Assembly (NCBI RefSeq): GCF_002838065.1 | Contig: NZ_PIZU01000031.1 | Location: 1 to 41,116 of the forward strand | DNA: 41,116 bases | Origin: Mycobacterium hubeiense | Lineage (GTDB): Bacteria; Actinomycetota; Actinomycetes; Mycobacteriales; Mycobacteriaceae | Direction of reading: 5' to 3' | Shown: one piece after another, positions 35,652 through 41,116 of the stretch | How the letters are laid out: each line of letters starts with the position of its first letter | How positions within the stretch are numbered: position 1 is the first letter of the stretch | Made by a program: the position numbers and the translations under genes | The notes under the pieces: model-generated | What the model saw: only the letters and a program-made list of their open reading frames with translations | Databases searched by the model: none | What the model was told of the DNA's origin: nothing

Positions 35652-36671
35652 GTGGCTCCCGAACCCAACGGCCCCAAACCGGTCGGCTGGCCGTCGCGTC
35701 TGACCAAGGCGCGGCTGCACTTCGTCACCGGCAAAGGCGGCACCGGAAAATCGACCATTGCTGCCTCGCTGGCACTCGCCCTGGCGGCCGGTGGACGCAA
35801 GGTGCTGCTCGTGGAAGTCGAAGGGCGCCAAGGGATTGCGCAGCTTTTCGATGTGCCGCCGCTGCCCTATGAGGAAGTCAAGATCGCCACCGCGGACGGC
35901 GGCGGACAGGTCAACGCGCTGGCTATCGACATCGAAGCGGCGTTCCTGGAATACCTCGACATGTTCTACAACCTCGGCCTGGCCGGCCGGGCGATGCGGC
36001 GCATCGGCGCCATCGAGTTCGCCACCACGATCGCGCCGGGCCTGCGTGACGTCCTGCTCACCGGCAAGATCAAAGAGATCGTCACGCGCGACAAGAAGGA
36101 CAAGCGCCAGGCGTACGACGCCGTCGTGGTCGATTCGCCGCCGACCGGGCGGATCTCCCGCTTCCTCGACGTCACCAAGGCGGTGTCGGATCTGGCCAAG
36201 GGCGGCCCGGTGCATTCGCAGGCCGAGGGTGTGGTCAAGCTGCTGCACTCGGATCAGACGGCGATCCATCTGGTGACGCTACTGGAGGCGCTGCCGATGC
36301 AGGAAACCGTCGAGGCGATCGACGAACTCACCGAACTGGGCCTGCCGATCGGCAGCGTCATCGTCAACCGCAACATCCCGGCCTACCTGAGTGCCGAGGA
36401 TCTGGCCAAGGCCGCCGAAGGCGACATCGACGCCGACGCGGTGCGGGCCGGCCTGGCTAAAGCGGGAATCACGTTGTCCGACACAGACTTTGCTGGATTG
36501 CTCACCGAGGCGATCCAGCACGCCACCCGGATTACTGCACGCGCCGAAAGCGCCGAGCAGCTCGAAGAGATCGATGTGCCGAGACTGGAGCTGCCCGCGC
36601 TGCCCGACGGCGTCGACCTGGGCAGCCTGTATGAGCTGGCGGAAGCGCTTGAACGACAGGGGGTCCGCTGA
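35652..36671 (+). CDS. Get3/ArsA-like ATPase subunit A (Rv3679 homolog)
   Basis: 339 residues from GTG 35652. Deviant P-loop GKGGTGKSTIAASLALALA, switch-like VVVDSPPTGRISRFLD and a NRNIPAYLSAEDL adenine region identify a Get3/ArsA-type ATPase. The M. tuberculosis pair Rv3679-Rv3680 forms a heterodimeric complex (named BagA/BagB, from memory) that affects glycerol tolerance; arsenite transport is unlikely. Cys residues for arsenic are lacking. The stop TGA (36669-36671) overlaps the ATG of the first mini-ORF. Confidence 0.9.
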   Translation: MAPEPNGPKPVGWPSRLTKARLHFVTGKGGTGKSTIAASLALALAAGGRKVLLVEVEGRQGIAQLFDVPPLPYEEVKIATADGGGQVNALAIDIEAAFLEYLDMFYNLGLAGRAMRRIGAIEFATTIAPGLRDVLLTGKIKEIVTRDKKDKRQAYDAVVVDSPPTGRISRFLDVTKAVSDLAKGGPVHSQAEGVVKLLHSDQTAIHLVTLLEALPMQETVEAIDELTELGLPIGSVIVNRNIPAYLSAEDLAKAAEGDIDADAVRAGLAKAGITLSDTDFAGLLTEAIQHATRITARAESAEQLEEIDVPRLELPALPDGVDLGSLYELAEALERQGVR

Positions 36672-36706
36672 TGCACGCAGTGAAGAAGCGAATGGAGCCC
36701 CGCTGA
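36671..36706 (+). CDS. 11-residue mini-ORF 1 in a tandem 35-bp repeat
   Basis: ATG 36671 lies within TGATG formed with the upstream gene's stop. It reads MHAVKKRMEPR and ends at TGA 36704-36706, whose A is the first base of the next mini-ORF's ATG. The unit is 35 bp, one short of 12 codons, so each copy re-creates the 1-nt overlap. Translation is inferred from geometry only. Confidence 0.4.
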   Translation: MHAVKKRMEPR

Positions 36707-36740
36707 TGAACGCAGTGAAGAAGCGAATGGAGCCCCGCTA
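36671..36740 (+). repeat. Tandem 35-bp repeat of MIRU-like design
   Basis: Units 36671-36705 and 36706-36740 are identical at 33 of 35 positions (position 4 and the last base differ). They sit exactly between two coupled genes, and each carries a mini-ORF with stop/start overlap. This is the layout described for mycobacterial interspersed repetitive units, although this unit is shorter than classical MIRUs. Confidence 0.85.
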
Positions 36741-36741
36741 G
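36706..36741 (+). CDS. 11-residue mini-ORF 2 in a tandem 35-bp repeat
   Basis: Reads MNAVKKRMEPR and ends at TAG 36739-36741. The G of that stop is the first base of the GTG start of the next ATPase gene (TAGTG). It is basic, like mini-ORF 1, differing at residue 2 only. Confidence 0.4.
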   Translation: MNAVKKRMEPR

Positions 36742-37871
36742 TGAGTACTACTCCGCCCGCGCTGGATATGGAGGCCATCCTCGCCGATACGGCGAACCGC
36801 GTCGTGGTGTGCTGCGGTGCCGGCGGCGTGGGCAAGACCACCACCGCAGCGGCGATGGCGTTGCGCGCAGCCGAATACGGCCGCACGGTCGTCGTGCTGA
36901 CCATCGACCCGGCCAAGCGACTGGCTCAGGCACTGGGCATCAACGACCTCGGCAATACCCCGCAACGGGTGCCGCTGGCGCCGGAGGTGTCCGGCGAACT
37001 GCACGCGATGATGCTCGACATGCGCCGCACGTTCGACGAGATGGTGGTGCAGTACTCCGGACCCGAACGGGCCGAGGCGATTCTGGACAACCAGTTCTAT
37101 CAGACCGTCGCCACGTCGCTGTCCGGCACACAGGAGTACATGGCCATGGAGAAACTGGGCCAGCTCCTGGCCCAAGACAAGTGGGACTTGGTCGTGGTGG
37201 ATACCCCGCCGTCGCGCAACGCGCTGGACTTCCTCGACGCGCCGAAACGGTTGGGCAGCTTCATGGACAGCCGGCTGTGGCGGTTGCTCTTGGCCCCCGG
37301 CCGGGGCTTCGGCAAACTGGTGACGGGCGCCGTAGGACTTGCGATGAAGGCGCTGTCCACCGTGCTGGGTTCGCAGATGCTTTCCGACGCAGCGGCTTTC
37401 GTGCAGTCGCTGGACGCAACGTTCGGCGGCTTCCGCGAGAAGGCGGAGCGGACCTACGATCTGCTCAAGCGGCGCGGCACCCAGTTCGTGGTGGTGGCGA
37501 CGGCCGAGCCCGACGCGCTGCGGGAGGCGACGTTCTTCGTCGACCGGCTCTCCGAAGAACATATGCCGCTGGCCGGGCTGATCCTCAACCGCACTCATCC
37601 CACGCTGTGCGATCTGCACGCGGACAAGGCCGAGGAGGCCGCCGAGGAACTCGGCAAGGACGAACCGGATTCGGTGGCCGCGGCGGTGCTGCAAATTCAC
37701 GCCGACCGGGCGCAGACCGCCAAGCGGGAGATTCGGCTGCTGTCGCGGTTCACCGGCGCGAACCCGCATGTCGCGATCGTCGGGGTGCCGTCACTGCCGT
37801 TCGATGTGTCGGATCTGGAAGCGCTGCGCGCGATCGCCGACCAGATCACCGGCGTCGCTTCCGCCGCGTAG
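36741..37871 (+). CDS. Get3/ArsA-like ATPase subunit B (Rv3680 homolog)
   Basis: 376 residues from GTG 36741. Deviant P-loop CGAGGVGKTTTAAAMALRAA, switch II LVVVDTPPSRNALDFLDAP, and NRTHPTLCDLHADKA near the adenine site. Partner of the preceding ATPase. A hydrophobic stretch (LLLAPGRGFGKLVTGAVGLAMK) could form the helical lid that in Get3 holds client helices, but no client is known in bacteria. Translation probably depends on re-initiation through the two mini-ORFs. It is convergent with whiB4 across 26 bp. Confidence 0.9.
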   Translation: MSTTPPALDMEAILADTANRVVVCCGAGGVGKTTTAAAMALRAAEYGRTVVVLTIDPAKRLAQALGINDLGNTPQRVPLAPEVSGELHAMMLDMRRTFDEMVVQYSGPERAEAILDNQFYQTVATSLSGTQEYMAMEKLGQLLAQDKWDLVVVDTPPSRNALDFLDAPKRLGSFMDSRLWRLLLAPGRGFGKLVTGAVGLAMKALSTVLGSQMLSDAAAFVQSLDATFGGFREKAERTYDLLKRRGTQFVVVATAEPDALREATFFVDRLSEEHMPLAGLILNRTHPTLCDLHADKAEEAAEELGKDEPDSVAAAVLQIHADRAQTAKREIRLLSRFTGANPHVAIVGVPSLPFDVSDLEALRAIADQITGVASAA

Positions 37872-37897
37872 CGGCTAATCGAGCAGAAGCTGCTTAG

Positions 37898-38254
37898 CTA
37901 CACCGCGCTGCGGTGTTTGCGCTGGGAGGCGAAGAAGTCGGCCCAGGACACCACTTCTGGATGCTGTTTCAACAGCGCGCGGCGCTGCCGCTCGGTCATG
38001 CCGCCCCACACGCCGAATTCGACGCGGTTGTCCAGGGCGTCGGCGCCGCACTCGAGGATCACCGGACAGTGGCGGCAGATCACCGCGGCTTTGCGCTGCG
38101 CGGCGCCGCGGACGAACAGTTCGTCGGGGTCGGCCTGCCGACACCGGGCCTGGGAAACCCAGGCGATACGGGCTTCGGCGTCCGCGCCGTGGACCAAACT
38201 GTGCGCCGGGGAGTTAGTGCTTGTCCTGCGAGCGGCGGGCCGTGTACCTGACAC
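37898..38254 (-). CDS. whiB4: WhiB-family iron-sulfur transcription regulator WhiB4
   Basis: 118 residues from GTG 38254, the same length as M. tuberculosis WhiB4. Four cluster ligands are C38, C60, C63 and C69 (ARCRQADPDELF and VICRHCPVILEC). The WhiB turn VWGGMTERQRRALLK and a basic C-terminus (ASQRKHRSAV) for DNA binding follow. WhiB4 is a redox-responsive regulator of antioxidant and envelope genes and helps compact DNA on oxidation. The family start MSGTRPAARRT fixes the start; longer in-frame sequence to 38371 is not WhiB-like. Confidence 0.95.
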   Translation of the reverse strand: MSGTRPAARRTSTNSPAHSLVHGADAEARIAWVSQARCRQADPDELFVRGAAQRKAAVICRHCPVILECGADALDNRVEFGVWGGMTERQRRALLKQHPEVVSWADFFASQRKHRSAV

Positions 38255-38343
38255 CAGCGATCCCTTCGTTCCAGCCGTCAGCGACGGCACAGTCCTCCGG
38301 TGTAGAACGCTGATGCGATCTACGCCACATTGCGGGGGTCGAG

Positions 38344-38359
38344 TGTGACCTGCATCGCA
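38344..38359. promoter_or_regulatory. Crp-like palindrome between whiB4 and ponA2
   Basis: TGTGA-CCTGCA-TCGCA departs from TGTGA-N6-TCACA at one position. The dyad extends outward (AGTGTGA against TCGCACT). Its centre is about 97 bp upstream of the whiB4 start and 183 bp upstream of ponA2. It is a candidate cAMP-Crp site acting on whiB4. Nothing else stands out in the 280-bp divergent region except the ponA2 -10. Confidence 0.4.
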
Positions 38360-38521
38360 CTGTGTGTCCAAGCTAGGTGGTCAGGGGCCATTTACGCAAC
38401 AGTTTGCCGCCCACTTTTTTGGGACGACCGTGCCGTCATCGCCAAAAATTGACGCATCCGCGGGTCAGTGCCCCAGCTGAGCCCGGCAATCACGCCGCTC
38501 CGCGGAGGTCGACGGCGTCGT

Positions 38522-38527
38522 TACTCT
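38522..38527 (+). promoter_or_regulatory. Candidate -10 box of ponA2
   Basis: TACTCT fits TANNNT and ends 8 nt before the ATG at 38535. There is no ribosome site, so the transcript is probably leaderless or has a 1-nt leader. Confidence 0.4.
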
Positions 38528-38534
38528 GTAGGGC

Positions 38535-41006
38535 ATGCCGGAGAGCCCGCCGCCGCAACCGCCCGCGCAACCGCCGCGGACGGTCACGGTCATCAAGCTC
38601 GCCTGGTGCTGCCTGTTGGCCGCCGTACTTGCTGCGGCGCTCATGTTTCCGGTGGTCGGCGGGCTCGGTCTGATGTCCAACCGCGCCTCCGACGTGGTTG
38701 CCAACGGATCCGCGGCGCTGGTCGAGGGCGAGGTGCCGCAGGTGTCGACGATGGTGGACGCCAAGGGCAACACCATCGCGTGGCTGTACTCGCAGCGCCG
38801 CTTCGAGGTGCCCAGCGAGCAGATCGCCAACACCATGAAGCTGGCGATCGTCTCGATCGAGGACAAACGGTTCGCCGAGCACAACGGTGTGGACTGGCAG
38901 GGCACCCTCACCGGCCTGGCCGGCTACATGCGCGGGGACCTCGACACCCGCGGCGGCTCCACCATCGAACAGCAGTACGTCAAGAACTACCAGCTGCTCG
39001 TCGTCGCCCAGACCGACGCCGAGCGCCGCGCCGCCATCGAAACCACTCCTGCCCGCAAGCTGCGCGAGATCCGGATGGCGCTCACGCTGGACAAAACCTT
39101 CACCAAACCCGAAATCCTCACGCGCTACTTGAATCTGGTGTCGTTCGGCAACGGCGCTTTCGGTGTTCAGGACGCCGCGCAGACGTACTTCGGTGTGAAT
39201 GCGTCGGAGCTGAACTGGCAGCAGGCCGCACTGCTGGCCGGGCTGGTCCAGTCGACCAGCACGCTCAATCCATACACCAATCCCGACGGCGCGCTGGCCC
39301 GTCGAAACCTGGTGTTGGACACCATGATCGAGAACCTGCCCGAGCATGCCGAGGAGCTGCGGGCGGCCAAGGAGGAGCCGCTGGGCATACTGCCGACGCC
39401 CAATGAGCTGCCTCGCGGTTGCATCGCCGCGGGCGACCGCGCGTTCTTCTGCGACTACGCGTTGGAGTACCTGGCCCGTGCGGGCATCAGCAAGGAGCAG
39501 GTGGCCCGCGGCGGTTACTTGATCAAGACCACGCTGGATCCCGACGTGCAGGCTCCGGTCAAGTCGGCGATCGACAGCATCGCGGGCCCAACCGTGCCGG
39601 GCGTCGCCAGTGTGATGAGCGTGATCAGGCCGGGTAAAGAATCTCACCCGGTGCTGGCGATGGCCAGCAACCGCACCTACGGGCTGAACCTCGATGCCCA
39701 CGAGACGATGCACCCGCAGCCGTTCTCCCTCGTCGGCGACGGCGCGGGCTCCATCTTCAAGATCTTCACCGTCGCCGCGGCGATGGAGATGGGTATGGGC
39801 ATCAACGCTCAGTTGCAGGTGCCCGCGTTCTTCCAGGCCAAGGGTCTGGGCAGCAGCGACACCCCGGGCTGCCCGCCGGCGACCTGGTGCGTGAAGAACG
39901 CGGCGGGCGGTTACCGCGGCTCGATGAACGTCACCGACGCGCTGGCCACCTCACCCAATACCGCGTTCGCCAAACTGATTTCGCAGATCGGTGTGCCACG
40001 GGCCGTGGACATGGCGGTCCGGTTGGGCTTGCGGTCCTACGCGCTGCCCGGCACCGCGCGCGACTATGACCCCGAAAGCAACGAGAGCCTCGCCGACTTC
40101 ATCAAGCGCCAGAACATCGGCTCGTTCACGCTCGGCCCGTTCGAACTCAACGCCCTGGAGCTGTCCAATGTGGCCGCCACGTTGGCCTCTGGCGGCGTGT
40201 GGTGCCCGCCGAATCCCATCGACAAGGTCTTCGACCGGCACGGCGAAGAAGTGTCGGTGACGACCGAGACCTGCGAACAGGTGGTGCCCGAAGGGTTGGC
40301 GAACACCCTGGCCAACGCACTGAGCAAGGACGACAAGGGCGCCGGCACGGCGGCGGGCGCGGCCGGCTCGGTGGGCTGGGATCTGCCGATGTCCGGTAAG
40401 ACCGGGACGACGGAGGCGCACCGGTCGTCGGGCTTCCTGGGCTTCACCAATCAGTACGCCGCGGCCAACTACATCTACGACGACTCGGCGGACCCCGGCG
40501 AGCTGTGCTCCTATCCGCTGCGCCAGTGCTATGACGGGAACCTGTACGGCGGCAACGAACCTGCCCGTACGTGGTTCACCGCGATGAAGCCGATCGCCAA
40601 CAATTTCGGACCCGTCGCCCTGCCGCCCACCGACCCCCGCTTCGTCGACGGCGGCCCGGGTTCGCAGGTGCCCAGCGTGTCCGGGCTGTCCGAGGACGTC
40701 GCGCGGCAACGACTGCGCGATGCCGGGTTCCAGGTGGCCGACGGCACGAGTTCGGTGAACAGCAGCTCGCGGTACGGCACCGTGGTGGGCACATCGCCCA
40801 GCGGTCAGACCATCCCGGGTTCGATCGTGACGATCCTGGTCAGCAATGGCGTGGCGCCCGCGCCACCGCCGCCACCGCCCGTGTCGATCCCGATGCCGGG
40901 CGGACCGCCGGTCGAGGTCGGCCAGACGGTGGTGCAGATCCCCGGTCTGCCGCCGATCACCGTGCCGGTGCTGGGCCCGCCACCGCCGGCACCCCCGCCT
41001 CCGTAA
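38535..41006 (+). CDS. ponA2: Bifunctional class A penicillin-binding protein with PASTA domain
   Basis: 823 residues, Rv3682 homolog. Builds and cross-links peptidoglycan outside the membrane. Order: a short Pro-rich cytoplasmic start, one membrane helix (about 19-43), then a glycosyltransferase-51 domain with catalytic Glu109 in EDKRFAEHNGVDW and GGSTIEQQYVKN. The transpeptidase domain follows with Ser406 (SIFK), Ser473-Pro-Asn and Lys622-Thr-Gly. There is a single C-terminal PASTA domain (VPSVSGLSEDVARQRLRDAG onward) and a Pro-rich tail (APPPPPPVSIPMPGGPP) that may reach through the cell wall. All active-site motifs are intact. In mycobacteria PonA2 matters for stress survival and non-replicating persistence. 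Confidence 0.97.
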   Translation: MPESPPPQPPAQPPRTVTVIKLAWCCLLAAVLAAALMFPVVGGLGLMSNRASDVVANGSAALVEGEVPQVSTMVDAKGNTIAWLYSQRRFEVPSEQIANTMKLAIVSIEDKRFAEHNGVDWQGTLTGLAGYMRGDLDTRGGSTIEQQYVKNYQLLVVAQTDAERRAAIETTPARKLREIRMALTLDKTFTKPEILTRYLNLVSFGNGAFGVQDAAQTYFGVNASELNWQQAALLAGLVQSTSTLNPYTNPDGALARRNLVLDTMIENLPEHAEELRAAKEEPLGILPTPNELPRGCIAAGDRAFFCDYALEYLARAGISKEQVARGGYLIKTTLDPDVQAPVKSAIDSIAGPTVPGVASVMSVIRPGKESHPVLAMASNRTYGLNLDAHETMHPQPFSLVGDGAGSIFKIFTVAAAMEMGMGINAQLQVPAFFQAKGLGSSDTPGCPPATWCVKNAAGGYRGSMNVTDALATSPNTAFAKLISQIGVPRAVDMAVRLGLRSYALPGTARDYDPESNESLADFIKRQNIGSFTLGPFELNALELSNVAATLASGGVWCPPNPIDKVFDRHGEEVSVTTETCEQVVPEGLANTLANALSKDDKGAGTAAGAAGSVGWDLPMSGKTGTTEAHRSSGFLGFTNQYAAANYIYDDSADPGELCSYPLRQCYDGNLYGGNEPARTWFTAMKPIANNFGPVALPPTDPRFVDGGPGSQVPSVSGLSEDVARQRLRDAGFQVADGTSSVNSSSRYGTVVGTSPSGQTIPGSIVTILVSNGVAPAPPPPPPVSIPMPGGPPVEVGQTVVQIPGLPPITVPVLGPPPPAPPPP

Positions 41007-41062
41007 TTGTGTAGTTGCGCACGCTGAGCGGGTGAGGCCCCGTGGCCGCAGCCGACTGGCAG

Positions 41063-41068
41063 TAGGCT
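41063..41068 (+). promoter_or_regulatory. -10 box for the partial gene at the window end
   Basis: TAGGCT fits TANNNT and ends 7 nt before ATG 41075, predicting a leaderless transcript. Confidence 0.5.
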
Positions 41069-41074
41069 GCCCCC

Positions 41075-41116
41075 ATGCCCGCCGCTTCAACGATCCTGAA
41101 GAACAGCGCCGCGGTG
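41075..41116 (+). CDS. 5' end of the next gene (partial)
   Basis: ATG 41075 opens a frame MPAASTILKNSAAV that runs off the window. By synteny it should be the Rv3683-type metallophosphoesterase, but 14 codons cannot confirm this. The -10 box just upstream supports the start. Confidence 0.45.
   Translation, partial: MPAASTILKNSAAV

Overview
The window is a high-GC actinobacterial chromosome segment, almost certainly from Mycobacterium sensu lato. The evidence is near-complete gene-order conservation with the M. tuberculosis Rv3644c to Rv3683 region: holB-like, Rv3645 cyclase, topA, cspA, Rv3649 helicase, tad locus, acs, marP, nth, crp, whiB4 and ponA2. The two small RNAs expected there, 6C/B11 and Ms1/MTS2823, are also in place. 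The dpp transporter genes (Rv3663c-Rv3666c) and the PE/PPE genes that M. tuberculosis carries in this interval are missing, so this is more likely an environmental mycobacterium than a member of the tuberculosis complex.

Layout. (1) Positions 1-5700 are accessory DNA ending at a tRNA-Thr(CGU) gene. It holds a transcription-factor-like protein built from RNA-polymerase-type modules, then a large EspA/EspE-like type VII secretion candidate followed by a lipoprotein that repeats the candidate's C-terminal domain. (2) 5701-12600 is housekeeping: tRNA, DNA polymerase III delta-prime, membrane adenylate cyclase, topoisomerase I, an Rv3647c-like protein and a cold-shock protein. (3) 12897-17436 has an MrfA/Rv3649-type helicase, an Rv3651-like sensor protein, and an 830-bp scar carrying two broken copies of that gene's tail. 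(4) 17431-21911 is the compact tad/Flp-type operon (ssd, tadA, tadB, tadC, pilin-like, two TadE-like). (5) 22075-25139 has 6C RNA, a HAD phosphatase, Ms1 RNA and an Rv3662c homolog inflated by 22 copies of a 36-bp repeat. (6) 25251-33322 has acs, a secreted protease, a holin-III-like membrane protein, an EphE-like hydrolase, the four-gene operon nth / thioredoxin-like / Nudix / marP, and an Rv3675-like protein. (7) 33451-41116 has crp, the overlapping set DUF4177 / RidA / metallo-beta-lactamase-fold, the paired Get3/ArsA-like ATPases, whiB4, ponA2 and the first codons of the next gene.

Themes. cAMP signalling is represented by both a cyclase and its receptor Crp. Crp-like palindromes lie in the Ms1 promoter and between whiB4 and ponA2. 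Many genes appear to be leaderless, with a TANNNT box 6-8 nt before an ATG or GTG. Operons are packed with 4-nt ATGA/GTGA overlaps. Convergent gene ends carry long-arm hairpins without U-tracts. The most unusual structures are the tandem 35-bp mini-ORF chain joining the two Get3-like genes (36671-36741), the 36-bp in-frame minisatellite (24154-24945), the effector/lipoprotein pair sharing a domain (2397-5615), and the repeated gene-tail relics (16525-17436). All family assignments come from recognising sequence and synteny; no database search was run.
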